Shown: in pieces, positions 1 through 8,457 of the stretch | How the letters are laid out: each line of letters begins with the position of its first letter | How positions within the stretch are numbered: position 1 is the first letter of the stretch | Assembly (NCBI RefSeq): GCF_900215335.1 | Contig: NZ_OCMT01000004.1 | Coordinates: 1-64,000, forward strand | Reading direction: 5' to 3' | Origin: Pedobacter xixiisoli | GTDB lineage: Bacteria; Bacteroidota; Bacteroidia; Sphingobacteriales; Sphingobacteriaceae | Length of the DNA: 64,000 nt | Program-made: the position numbers and the translations under genes | The notes under the pieces: model-generated | What the model was told of the DNA's origin: nothing | Database searches by the model: none | Seen by the model: the letters and a program-made list of their open reading frames with translations, nothing else

Positions 1-80
1 AGTTTGTTATCGCTTTTCAGGCGTCCCCTCTTCCTCCGAAGCGGAGTGCAAAGGTAGAAAAAATTATCCCCCGTGCAATA
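1..80 (-). promoter_or_regulatory. Leftward promoter and hairpin leader, probably of an rRNA operon outside the window
   Basis: Read on the minus strand there is TTG at 78-76, a 19-nt spacer, then TACCTTTG at 56-49, which matches the Bacteroidota -33/-7 consensus. The start of the transcript would fold a perfect CTCCG-AAG-CGGAG hairpin (46-34). A TACCTTTGCA box followed at once by a CTCCGCTTCGGAG hairpin is a layout I associate with 16S rRNA leaders in this group, but no rRNA sequence is inside the window, so the target is an inference. An 8-bp inverted repeat (73-80 and 95-102) overlaps the -33 region. Confidence 0.4.
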
Positions 81-492
81 CCAAAGGCGTGTTTTATTGC
101 ACATAAAAGCACAACCATCTGGAATACAGACACAAAAAATGCACACACCTCCCCTATGCACGTATACATTTATATAATGGGCTCCCCAACAGGGCTCCCA
201 GTACAGTATAACACACGGCTTGCAGGCAGGGTATAGCAGTTATACTATATATATACGTGTTGCCATTTTAACACGGAGAAGCAAAGGTCGCAAAGAAGCA
301 TCGCTCTGCCGGCATTTAGACCAATCATACCTTATAAATGATACTACGGCATTATACGGACGCCCAAAAAACACTAGGAAAACGTGGAAAGCAGCATCGA
401 ACTATTATTAAGAATAATGTGAATTCGGTTTAAGCAGTATACTATATGTAGTTTACATTTAAACGTTTTTTTAGCTCGCGGCCGCTGGGCTC

Positions 493-516
493 CTACTTTT
501 TGACCGCAAAAAGTAG
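493..516. repeat. Short perfect inverted repeat
   Basis: Two 10-bp arms (CTACTTTTTG and CAAAAAGTAG) flank a 4-nt spacer ACCG. There is no T-tract beyond the stem and no gene nearby in the right orientation, so it is more likely a repeat-element hairpin than a terminator. Confidence 0.6.
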
Positions 517-660
517 CAAAAAACTCTCGGTTGCTTATTTTCCTTTCAAAGAAGGTGGTTTGGCTTATTTTTGCAATCCGAAAAACAAGAGACCGAAAAT
601 TAGCTGAACGGAGATTTGAGGGGCTATCGCTATATCGAGTTAGCAGTAGTTCCTCCGTTA

Positions 661-793
661 AATAAAACCGATGGAAATGGAAGACTATTAAAGGTGTAAT
701 TCTCCCAACCTTAATATATATATGTAAGCGGTTTGCAGGCACTGAGCTCGCCACTAGTGGTGCCGCAGTAAAATAAACCCGATGGAAATGGAA
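661..793. repeat. Direct repeat pair, 22 bp
   Basis: AATAAAACCGATGGAAATGG at 661-680 (continuing AA) recurs at 772-793 with one substitution (A to C). The copies are 111 bp apart. Confidence 0.6.
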
Positions 794-1016
794 AGCCCGC
801 AAGCGAGGTACGAGTGCGGACTTGAAATAAACAGCGGGGCTATCGGAACCGAAGAACTTGAATGACTGCTTTTCAAATACAACAAATTTCATTAAGCTAA
901 ACAGACTCAGCGAGAGAGGAGCTAAACTACAGCGCTATATCCTGCCACTTTGACCTATATTTTACTTTGGAACAAGCATTGATAAACAACGGTATAAGCA
1001 AAAATTAGTTTAAGAT

Positions 1017-2900
1017 ATGACAACAGAAAAAGGAAGTATTTCCATACACACAGAAAACATTTTCCCAATCATCAAGAAATTCCTGTATTCGGACAATGAG
1101 ATTTTCTTAAGGGAATTAGTTTCTAATGCGGTTGACGCGGTGCAAAAGATTAAACGCTTAGGCGCTCTTGGTCAATTTAAGGGCGAGGTTGGCGAGCCTT
1201 TGGTGGAAGTAAAGTTAGATGAAAAAGCAAAAACCATCACTATTAGCGATAATGGCTTGGGGATGACTGCTGAAGAAATCAAAAAATACATTAACCAAGT
1301 GGCTTTCTCTGGCGCCAGCGAGTTTGTAGAGAAATTTAAGGATGCAAAAGATGCTAACGAAATTATCGGTAAATTCGGTTTAGGTTTCTACTCTGCGTTT
1401 ATGGTGGCTGATTTGGTAGAAATCAACACTTTATCGTACCAAGAAGGTGCTGAGCCTGCAAAATGGACTTGCGATGGCAGTACTTCTTTCGAAATTTCGG
1501 AAGGTTCGAGAACTACTCGTGGTACAGATATCGTTTTACATGTTAATACAGAAAGTGAAGAGTTTTTAAGCGAGCACAAACTACAAGAGATTTTAGATAA
1601 ATACGCTAAATTTTTACCTGTGCCAATTAAATTTGGCACTAAAACAGACAGCGTAGAAGATGGAGTTGACGAAGAAGGAAAAGCTAAATATACATCGGTT
1701 GAGGTTGATAACATTGTAAATACGACCAACCCAATCTGGACGAAAGCGCCTGCAGATTTGTCAGATGCTGATTACTTGGATTTTTACAAGCAACTATATC
1801 CATTCTCTGACGATCCTTTGTTCTGGATCCACTTGAATGTTGATTATCCTTTTAACCTAACGGGAGTTTTATATTTCCCTAAAGTGAAAGAAGATTTCGA
1901 TATGCAGCGCAACAAAATCAAGTTGTTCTCTCGTCAGGTGTTTATTACTGATGAAGTGAAGGACATTGTTCCTGAATTCTTGATGTTGTTGCATGGTGTA
2001 ATTGACAGTCCGGATATTCCTTTGAACGTTTCAAGAAGTTTCTTGCAAGCCGATGGTAACGTGAAGAAAATCAACAACTATATCACTAAAAAAGTAGCTG
2101 ATAAGTTAAGCGAACTATTTAAAGCAGACCGTAAAGGTTTTGAAGAAAAATGGGGTGATATTGGCTTGTTCGTGAAATATGGTATGATTAGCGAGGAGAA
2201 ATTCTACGATAAAGCGAAAGATTTTGCCTTGTTAACCAACACCAAAAAAGAAGCTTTCACTTTTGAAGAGTACAAAGAGAAAGTAAGTGCCGCACAAACA
2301 GATAAAAACGGTAACGTAGTTTATTTATATGCTACTGATTTAGATAAGCAAGATGGTTTTATCCAAGCTGCAGAGAAAAAAGGTTACGATGTATTAGTGA
2401 TGAACTCTGCAATTGACAGTCATTTTGTGAGCAGCTTAGAGCAGAAGTTGGAGAAAACATTATTGAAGCGTGTGGATGCTTCGGTGGCGAACCAACTGAT
2501 TGAGAAAGACGAGACGTTGGAGTCGGTATTGAGCGAAGAGCAATCTACGACGGTTAAAGGCATTTTCGAAAAAGCGATTACCAAACCAGGTTACACTGTA
2601 GAGGTTGTTGGCTTAAATCCAGATGATGCGCCTGTAACGATTACTATGGATGAGTTTATGCGTAGAATGAAAGACATGGCAAAAATGGGTGGCGGAATGA
2701 GTTTCTATGGCAATATGCCTGACAGTTACAAAGTGGCGATCAACGGAAACCATAAATTGGTAAGCAAAATTTTAGCTGCTGGCGAAGAAGAGCAAAGCAA
2801 ATTTGCCAAGCAGGCGGTTGATTTAGCACTACTTTCGCAAGGTATGTTAACTGGTGCAGAATTAACTGCATTCGTAAGCCGCAGCGTTGAGTTGATTTAA
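1017..2900 (+). CDS. htpG: Molecular chaperone HtpG (Hsp90)
   Basis: Bacterial Hsp90, an ATP-dependent cytosolic dimeric chaperone. The N-terminal GHKL ATPase shows FLRELVSNAVDA (catalytic Glu, Mg-binding Asn), DNGLGM and the lid segment GKFGLGFYSAFMVA. The middle domain contains DIPLNVSRSFLQ, carrying the Arg that contacts the ATP gamma-phosphate, and the C-terminal third is the dimerisation domain. At 627 residues it has the usual family length and looks intact. The ATG at 1017 is the only start consistent with the conserved N-terminus (KGSISIHTENIFPIIKKFLY). It is monocistronic, with repeats on both sides. I saw no clear heat-shock or -33/-7 promoter upstream. Confidence 0.97.
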   Translation: MTTEKGSISIHTENIFPIIKKFLYSDNEIFLRELVSNAVDAVQKIKRLGALGQFKGEVGEPLVEVKLDEKAKTITISDNGLGMTAEEIKKYINQVAFSGASEFVEKFKDAKDANEIIGKFGLGFYSAFMVADLVEINTLSYQEGAEPAKWTCDGSTSFEISEGSRTTRGTDIVLHVNTESEEFLSEHKLQEILDKYAKFLPVPIKFGTKTDSVEDGVDEEGKAKYTSVEVDNIVNTTNPIWTKAPADLSDADYLDFYKQLYPFSDDPLFWIHLNVDYPFNLTGVLYFPKVKEDFDMQRNKIKLFSRQVFITDEVKDIVPEFLMLLHGVIDSPDIPLNVSRSFLQADGNVKKINNYITKKVADKLSELFKADRKGFEEKWGDIGLFVKYGMISEEKFYDKAKDFALLTNTKKEAFTFEEYKEKVSAAQTDKNGNVVYLYATDLDKQDGFIQAAEKKGYDVLVMNSAIDSHFVSSLEQKLEKTLLKRVDASVANQLIEKDETLESVLSEEQSTTVKGIFEKAITKPGYTVEVVGLNPDDAPVTITMDEFMRRMKDMAKMGGGMSFYGNMPDSYKVAINGNHKLVSKILAAGEEEQSKFAKQAVDLALLSQGMLTGAELTAFVSRSVELI

Positions 2901-2980
2901 CCCCCTAAACGGCGCAGCCCTCAAGCACGCCAATAAGACAAATTGTGCTTAATCCCCTAAAAGGGACGTTTAAGTATTAT

Positions 2981-3060
2981 CGTCATTGCGAGGCACGAAG
3001 CAATCTTACAACTTTAGCTATTATTTAACCGCTTTAGGATTGCTTCGGACCTCGCAATTT
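2981..3060. repeat. Dispersed palindromic element, decayed copy
   Basis: The left arm CGTCATTGCGAGGCACGAAG (continuing CAATCTT, 2981-3007) pairs with AGGATTGCTTCGGACCTCGC (3036-3055). The outer GACG terminus is lost on the right side. It is the same family as the copies at 15863, 45231, 54298 and 56489. Confidence 0.75.
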
Positions 3061-3088
3061 TTATTTTAACGATATGCTTTTTTAGTTT

Positions 3089-3160
3089 ACCACCTTAGAC
3101 ACCTAAGAACACTTTAGGAATTGATAAAAACTTAAATGAGCTAAGATGTCTTAGGTGGTT
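3089..3160. repeat. Palindromic element of the ACCACCTTAGACA type
   Basis: ACCACCTTAGACA (3089-3101) and TGTCTTAGGTGGT (3148-3160) are inverted with one mismatch. It lies 14 bp before the phosphoesterase start. It may contribute a hairpin to that gene's leader, but it is better explained as an interspersed repeat. Confidence 0.6.
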
Positions 3161-3174
3161 CAAATTTTAGAAAC

Positions 3175-4404
3175 ATGAAAAGAAAACTTCCATTTGTACC
3201 GATTTTAATATTTGCATTAGTGTTCCTGCTAATTAATGGATATGCATTAAGTGCACTAGCTCCACTAATATCAGTGACACTGCTTCCATGGTTATGGATT
3301 TTTCCGATCGCACTTATAGCAGGATTTTCGTTTAGCTTAGCAAGGCTTAGCGTAGATGGGCAAACGAATTTATTTAAAATAAGTGCACATGCGCTGTTGG
3401 TTTATTTTGTTTCGTTATTGGTTTTCGTATTAACTGAAGTACTCACAGATGCCTACAGATTACTAATTGGAGTAATTAACTATTTTTCAGAAAGCAATTT
3501 CGTTTACCCCGAAAGGCCATTAATTGGAGTTTATTTAGGTATTTCATTAGTATTAGTAATCGTTATTGCTTTTGTTTACGGGATTTTTAGAGGAAAATAC
3601 GCCTATCGGGTGATTAAGCACACCTTATATTTTGATGATTTACCAGATGCTTTTGATGGTTTTAAGCTAGCTCAAATTTCTGATGTTCATGCAGGCAGCT
3701 TAACTAATCCTAAAGCGGTACAAAAAGGAATTGATTTGATTAATCGCCAACGGGCGGATTTATTTGTTTTTACTGGAGATTTGGTGAATAACAAAGCCGA
3801 AGAGGTAAAACCTTATATCAATCATTTCTCACAAATTAAAGCTCCATTTGGTCAGTTCTCTGTTTTAGGCAACCATGATTATGGCGATTATGTGAAGTGG
3901 GAAAGCGATGCGGCAAAAAGAGAAAACTTACAACAGTTGAAGAATTATCACGCTGAAATTGGATTTAAGCTATTATTAGACGAGCATGTGAGGCTAGAAA
4001 AAAATGGCCATAAAATTACTTTAGCGGGAATAGAAAATTGGGGTTTAGGCTTTGGCGAACGTGGCGATTTAGAGAAAGCCTTACGAGGCACTACAAAAGA
4101 TGAATTTAAAATCCTGCTATCTCACGACCCAAGTCATTGGGAGGCACAAGTGAAAAACCATGCTTCAAAGATACATCTTACCTTAGCTGGACACACTCAC
4201 GGAATGCAGTTTGGTATTGAAGCTTTTGGCTTAAAATGGAGCCCTGTACAATTCCGCTACAAACATTGGGCTGGCGTTAAAAAAGAGAACAACAGATTTT
4301 TGAACGTAAATAGAGGCTTTGGCTTTATTGGTTTTTCTGGAAGAGTAGGCATTTGGCCAGAAATTACTTTGATCGAGCTGCGAAAAACCAAAGCAAACAA
4401 CTAA
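3175..4404 (+). CDS. Membrane-anchored calcineurin-like metallophosphoesterase
   Basis: Predicted di-metal phosphoesterase. The first 145 residues hold about four hydrophobic helices, so it is an inner-membrane protein. The C-terminal half has the full metallophosphoesterase motif set: ISDVHAGS, FTGDLVNN, LGNHDYGDY, LLSHDPSHW and AGHTHGMQFG. This is the YkuE/YaeI-type arrangement (membrane anchor followed by the catalytic domain), and members of that family act on lipid head groups or nucleotides, but the substrate here is unknown. At 409 residues it is of ordinary length. It stands alone between repeats and the downstream lipoprotein gene. Confidence 0.85.
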   Translation: MKRKLPFVPILIFALVFLLINGYALSALAPLISVTLLPWLWIFPIALIAGFSFSLARLSVDGQTNLFKISAHALLVYFVSLLVFVLTEVLTDAYRLLIGVINYFSESNFVYPERPLIGVYLGISLVLVIVIAFVYGIFRGKYAYRVIKHTLYFDDLPDAFDGFKLAQISDVHAGSLTNPKAVQKGIDLINRQRADLFVFTGDLVNNKAEEVKPYINHFSQIKAPFGQFSVLGNHDYGDYVKWESDAAKRENLQQLKNYHAEIGFKLLLDEHVRLEKNGHKITLAGIENWGLGFGERGDLEKALRGTTKDEFKILLSHDPSHWEAQVKNHASKIHLTLAGHTHGMQFGIEAFGLKWSPVQFRYKHWAGVKKENNRFLNVNRGFGFIGFSGRVGIWPEITLIELRKTKANN

Positions 4405-4519
4405 AAATCAAGCAAAAGAGAAAAACATTTAAAAAATTGTAGCGTTCTTATGATTGTCTGCGTATGGATGATGTGAGTTAATGGCAAGGTGCCGCATTAT
4501 TTAATATTTTTATATCATC

Positions 4520-5236
4520 ATGAGATTTTTTTTAAAACACAAAGCTATCGCTGCTGCGTTAACGTTCTCTTTGCTTTCGTTAGGTCTGGTTTCTTGTTCT
4601 AAAATGGACAGCAACTACGAACCTATCCAAGTTTCTGGATTAAACATCATTCAGGCATCGCCTACTACAGAACTATTAGATGTGTATGTAGACAATTCTA
4701 GGGCAAACGGCAGCGAATTCGAATTTGGCAGTAAAATTGGTTATTTAAGCGCTTTCTCTGGAAACAGGGCTTTTAATGTCACTAAAAGAGGAACTTCAAA
4801 TTCATTAAAAAGTTTGCAGCATACACTTAAACCACAAGCTGGCTATTCACTTTTCGTGGCAAATACCTTCGCTAATATCGAATTTTTGATGTTAGAAGAT
4901 AATTTAGAGAAACCTGCCACAGGAAAAGCAAAAATCCGTTTTGTAAACCTAAGCCCTGATGGAGGTACTTTAAGCTTAAATGTAAACGGTGCCGCTACAG
5001 ACCTCGTTTTAAACAAAGCTTTTAAAGAATATAGTACCTTTGAAGCTGTAGATGCTGCTGAAAGCGTAACGCTTAACATTAAAAATAGTAGTGGAGCAAC
5101 TGAAAGCAGCATTACCGCTGTTAAATTAGAAGATGGTAAAATTTATACCGTTTATGCCAAAGGTTTAAAAGCCAACACAGACGACACTAGACTTTCTGCA
5201 AAGATTTTTGTTCACAGCACAGGTAACGTAAACTAA
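4520..5236 (+). CDS. DUF4397-family lipoprotein
   Basis: Predicted outer-envelope lipoprotein. It has a signal peptide with a lipobox (LVSCS, Cys at about residue 26), then a DUF4397-like beta domain. The segment KIRFVNLSPDGGTLSLNVNG near residues 135-154 is typical of this family, and an earlier related stretch suggests two repeats of the fold. No enzymatic motif is present. DUF4397 proteins are common in Bacteroidota and have no assigned function. It is followed by a strong hairpin terminator. Confidence 0.75.
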   Translation: MRFFLKHKAIAAALTFSLLSLGLVSCSKMDSNYEPIQVSGLNIIQASPTTELLDVYVDNSRANGSEFEFGSKIGYLSAFSGNRAFNVTKRGTSNSLKSLQHTLKPQAGYSLFVANTFANIEFLMLEDNLEKPATGKAKIRFVNLSPDGGTLSLNVNGAATDLVLNKAFKEYSTFEAVDAAESVTLNIKNSSGATESSITAVKLEDGKIYTVYAKGLKANTDDTRLSAKIFVHSTGNVN

Positions 5237-5264
5237 TACTCCCCCACACACAAATACAATTTCG

Positions 5265-5335
5265 TCGCCATTGCGTTCGGAGAAAACCAAACTGTCTAAG
5301 CAACAGGTTTCTTCAATCGCAATGGCGATTTTTTT
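5265..5335 (+). terminator. Long hairpin terminator after the DUF4397 gene
   Basis: TCGCCATTGCG (5265-5275) and CGCAATGGCGA (5318-5328) form a perfect 11-bp stem followed by seven T. Inner AGAAAACC/GGTTTCT and CTGT/ACAG pairings extend the hairpin. The arm CGCCATTGCG resembles the dispersed palindromes of this genome, so a repeat may have been taken over as a terminator. Confidence 0.7.
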
Positions 5336-5385
5336 ATGTATTATACCTATCTTAACTATTTATTGCACTAATTAAATTCTCCGAT

Positions 5386-6300
5386 ATGTTAAGGATTTTA
5401 TTCATTTCATTTATAGTTTTATCTGGTTACAATAGTTTCGCTAATGCGGATACAATTGCGATAAAAAAGCATCTTAAAAATATTACCAAGACCGCATCTT
5501 ATCGAAACTATGAAAATCTAAAGCAATTAAATGCTATCGCCAACTATATCAAATCTGATTTTTCGAAATATAGTAGCAACGTTTCGTTCCAAGAATATAA
5601 GGTTGATGGAAAAATATACAAAAATGTAATTTGCTCATTTGGGCCAGAAAAAGGCCAACGTATCATTATCGGAGCACATTACGATGTATGCGGCGACCAA
5701 GAAGGCGCAGATGACAATGCCAGTGGTGTAGTTGGATTGTTAGAATTGGCACAACAGCTAAAAGGTCAAAAACTCAATAAGCGTATCGATTTGATTGCTT
5801 ACACCTTAGAAGAGCCTCCCTACTTTAGAACCGAACACATGGGCAGTTATATTCATGCCAAGCATTTAAAAGATAATAAAATTGATGTTTTGGGGATGAT
5901 TTCGATAGAAATGATTGGTTACTTTAGCGATAAAGCAAACAGTCAAGAATACCCTTTAGCAGCAATGGCAAAAGTGTACGGCAACAAAGGCGATTACATT
6001 ACTTTAGTTAGTACCCAAGAAAAAGGAAAATTCGTAAAGGAGTTTAGCGACCATTTCAAACAGTCAAAATCTATAAAAACAGAAGAGTTTAATGCTCCCG
6101 CATCATTACCAGGAATAGATTTCTCTGATCATTTAAATTATTGGAATTTCGGGTACAGTGCAATGATGATTACCGATACCTCGTTCTATAGAAATAAGAA
6201 TTACCATAAAAAAACAGATAAAATGGAAACTTTGGATATCGCCCGAATGGCAAAGGTAATTGATGGTATTTACTTAGCTTTGCTAAAGTTGACGAAATAG
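5386..6300 (+). CDS. Secreted M28-family zinc peptidase
   Basis: Predicted exported aminopeptidase-type metallopeptidase. A signal peptide covers about residues 1-21. Zinc ligands of the M28 fold are visible in IIGAHYDVCG (His, Asp), GADDNASGVVGLLEL (bridging Asp) and YTLEEPPYF (catalytic Glu-Glu), with the last ligand probably in DFSDHLNYW. At 304 residues it is a minimal single-domain member. The next gene starts 1 nt after its stop, so it is probably co-transcribed with the thioredoxin-like protein. Confidence 0.85.
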   Translation: MLRILFISFIVLSGYNSFANADTIAIKKHLKNITKTASYRNYENLKQLNAIANYIKSDFSKYSSNVSFQEYKVDGKIYKNVICSFGPEKGQRIIIGAHYDVCGDQEGADDNASGVVGLLELAQQLKGQKLNKRIDLIAYTLEEPPYFRTEHMGSYIHAKHLKDNKIDVLGMISIEMIGYFSDKANSQEYPLAAMAKVYGNKGDYITLVSTQEKGKFVKEFSDHFKQSKSIKTEEFNAPASLPGIDFSDHLNYWNFGYSAMMITDTSFYRNKNYHKKTDKMETLDIARMAKVIDGIYLALLKLTK

Positions 6301-6301
6301 A

Positions 6302-6883
6302 ATGGATAAAAAGAACATCAAGAAGTATATCTCTAACGGAATTTTCATACTTGTTTTAGCCTTATTTGTTTTTGTACCTTCGGCTAAAGCTTTGTTGTTG
6401 CAAGGTTTGATGCAGGTAGGTTTATTCAATCCAGATGTTAAAACTGAAAAAAACTTAACTAACCCTACCGCCGACTTAAAGTTTAAAGATCAAAACGGAA
6501 AGGTTGTTACATTAAATGAGCTGAAAGGAAAAGTTGTTTTCCTTAACTTTTGGGCTACTTGGTGCCCGCCCTGTTTAGCGGAAATGCCATCAATCAATAA
6601 ATTATACGAAAAGCACAAGGATAATAAAGATGTCGTTTTTATTCTTCTAGATGCCGACAGCAATTTCGAGAAAGCTAACGGATACATGAATGCGAGAAAA
6701 TATACCATGCCGGTTTATCAAATGGCAAGTAATGTTCCCGAACAAATTTTTGCGGGTTCGCTACCAACCACTATAGTTTTCGATAAGCAAGGTAGGTTAT
6801 CTTTCAAACATGAGGGCGCTGCCAACTATAATAGCAAGAAATTTGTGGAGTTTATAGAGAAGTTGAGAGTGAGCGTTCAATAG
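6302..6883 (+). CDS. TlpA-like membrane-tethered thioredoxin
   Basis: Thiol-disulfide oxidoreductase of the TlpA/ResA type, anchored by one N-terminal helix (about residues 12-32) with its catalytic domain in the periplasm. The redox motif is W87-C-P-P-C91 within LNFWATWCPPCLAEMPSI, and the cis-Pro segment is GSLPTTIVFD. Such proteins reduce apocytochrome c or isomerise extracytoplasmic disulfides. The M28 peptidase directly upstream gives no specific substrate clue. Length is normal (193 residues). Confidence 0.87.
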   Translation: MDKKNIKKYISNGIFILVLALFVFVPSAKALLLQGLMQVGLFNPDVKTEKNLTNPTADLKFKDQNGKVVTLNELKGKVVFLNFWATWCPPCLAEMPSINKLYEKHKDNKDVVFILLDADSNFEKANGYMNARKYTMPVYQMASNVPEQIFAGSLPTTIVFDKQGRLSFKHEGAANYNSKKFVEFIEKLRVSVQ

Positions 6884-6940
6884 TTCATTAATCATCCGTT
6901 TATTTTCGACTGAATATTGAAATTTGGTTATTGGGATTAA

Positions 6941-7582
6941 TTACTGGTCATTAAGAAACTTCATATATGTTTCTCTGTCTATCAGCTCTGCACCTAAACT
7001 CAACAGATGGTCGTTAGGTAATTGACAATCTATCAATTCAAAATCTGTTTGTTGACAAAGAAATATTAACACAACTTTAGAGGCATTACTTACCAAACTG
7101 AACATACTTTCGCCACAAAACACTTTGTTAATAGCGATACCATACAGTCCACCTACCAAATTCCCATCTTTCCAAACTTCCACACTGTGCGCCCAGCCTA
7201 ACTGATGCAAATTGATATATGCTTCTTGCATTTCATTGGTAATCCATGTTCCTGGCTGGTCTTTACGTGGGGTTTTAGCACAATTTGCAATCACTTTTAG
7301 GAAAGCCTGATTAGCTGTTACTTTAAATCCACCATTTTTCAGGATTTGTTTCATGCTTTTGCTCACCTTAATCCTATCGGGATAAATTACGCAACGTTCA
7401 TGAGGCGAATACCAGCAAATGGGATCATCGTCGCTAAACCAAGGAAAAATACCATGTTGATAAGCAAGAATTAATCTTTCAGCGCTTAAGTCGCCACCAA
7501 TGGCAAGTAAGCCATCTTCATCAGCTAGTTCAGGGTTTGGAAATACGATTTCATCTTCAGGCAACCTAAAAACCATGTCCAA
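6941..7582 (-). CDS. aat: Leucyl/phenylalanyl-tRNA--protein transferase
   Basis: Transfers Leu or Phe from aminoacyl-tRNA to the N-terminal Arg or Lys of proteins, creating an N-degron for ClpS/ClpAP. Diagnostic motifs are GIFPWF, CWYSPHERCVI and GGLYGIAINKVFCGESMFS. At 213 residues it is complete. It lies 34 bp after the small secreted protein gene on the same strand and converges with the thioredoxin gene. Confidence 0.95.
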   Translation of the reverse strand: MDMVFRLPEDEIVFPNPELADEDGLLAIGGDLSAERLILAYQHGIFPWFSDDDPICWYSPHERCVIYPDRIKVSKSMKQILKNGGFKVTANQAFLKVIANCAKTPRKDQPGTWITNEMQEAYINLHQLGWAHSVEVWKDGNLVGGLYGIAINKVFCGESMFSLVSNASKVVLIFLCQQTDFELIDCQLPNDHLLSLGAELIDRETYMKFLNDQ

Positions 7583-7616
7583 AAATACAGAACATATCCA
7601 TTAGGTTGCCATGAAA

Positions 7617-7967
7617 TTAATTTTTTCGCTTAAGAACGTAGTACTTAGTTACATCATTGCCTGTAGCAACTGAGTGAGCCTGAAATAATTCGTAACCATT
7701 CGATCTCATTGTATTGAGAAATTCAATAGCAGAGTTGAACTCCAAATTTTTACCCTTTACATCCTTAACAATTGCAGCATGCCTATCATAAAGTACTTTT
7801 TGTCCGTACTCTAACCAAATTAGCATTTTATCTCCCTGCCTAAAGGCATGAAACTCAATATATTCTTGCTTTAAATCTGAGAGGTTAATGCCATTAACCG
7901 TTTGAGCAGATACTTTGCCGATAGCAAAAAAGGCAATCATCGTTGCCAATAGGAAAATTCTTTTCAT
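7617..7967 (-). CDS. Small secreted protein of unknown function
   Basis: The signal peptide runs to about residue 21 (AIGKVSAQ), followed by roughly 95 residues of mixed alpha/beta character with no Cys and no recognisable motif. The mature part is soluble and ends in a basic tail (KYYVLKRKN). I do not recognise the family. It sits between the META lipoprotein and aat genes on the same strand with short gaps, and may share their transcript. Confidence 0.7.
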   Translation of the reverse strand: MKRIFLLATMIAFFAIGKVSAQTVNGINLSDLKQEYIEFHAFRQGDKMLIWLEYGQKVLYDRHAAIVKDVKGKNLEFNSAIEFLNTMRSNGYELFQAHSVATGNDVTKYYVLKRKN

Positions 7968-8054
7968 TTTTTTAGGTTTTTTGTGTGTATCAGCAAGATA
8001 ACACTAATAATTCCATTAGTAATAAAAAGAATGTAACGAAAATGGTGTTGTGTG

Positions 8055-8453
8055 TTACTCCGCTTTTTTGAAAACCATCAGCAAAGTTTCGTTTTGATAT
8101 AGATAAAGTCTATTGCCAGAAACCCTGCCTGCAGTGACTTTTTCTAAATCAGCGTAATATTGATTTTCGGCTTTACCCACAGCTTCACAATACATTTTAG
8201 TACCGAAGATTTTGCTGAACTCTATGGCATTACCATTAATAACTGCGTTGCCACCGTAAGTATTACAAAAAGATTTTCCACCAATTTTATTTCCTCCGCT
8301 TACATTTAATGTAGCTTTTGCCGATGTAGGCATGGTTTTGTTTGGCCAACGTGTTAACTCCCACTTAGTGTCTTTTTGTTTGATCACGCTAAGGTCTCTG
8401 GTGCAAGCTTGTAATGCAATAAATACAAACAGTGCTAAAATTATTCTTTTCAT
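8055..8453 (-). CDS. META-domain lipoprotein (HslJ-like)
   Basis: The lipobox LQACT (Cys at residue 17) marks a lipoprotein. The rest is a single META domain: KWELTRWPNK at the start, GGNKIGGKSFCNTYGG in the core, and MYCE before the last strands, matching the HslJ/META pattern G(x)CN.Y.G. HslJ in E. coli is a heat-inducible protein linked to novobiocin tolerance, and its biochemical role is unknown. The gene starts 4 bp after the App1-like gene, so translational coupling is likely. Confidence 0.83.
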   Translation of the reverse strand: MKRIILALFVFIALQACTRDLSVIKQKDTKWELTRWPNKTMPTSAKATLNVSGGNKIGGKSFCNTYGGNAVINGNAIEFSKIFGTKMYCEAVGKAENQYYADLEKVTAGRVSGNRLYLYQNETLLMVFKKAE

Positions 8454-8457
8454 TCTA

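Larger units (their letters stand above)
103..1016. other. Long intergenic region with dispersed-repeat remnants, no convincing gene
   Basis: I see no credible gene here. Two ORFs of 63 and 172 codons are present, but their composition is low-complexity or rich in Phe/Arg/Ser and they lie over repeats. The stretch holds a perfect 10-bp inverted repeat (493-502 and 507-516, arm CTACTTTTTG). It also holds a 22-bp direct repeat with one mismatch (661-682 and 772-793, core CCGATGGAAATGGAA), with GGGGCTATCG also occurring near each copy (620-629 and 836-845). These look like pieces of repetitive elements common in Sphingobacteriaceae intergenic DNA. Confidence 0.5.

Noticed and set aside
220..892. 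Two ORFs of 63 and 172 codons left of htpG
   Set aside because: Composition is unlike the other proteins of the window, no domain is visible, and they lie over repeat sequences. The 172-codon one has runs encoded by the duplicated 22-bp repeat.
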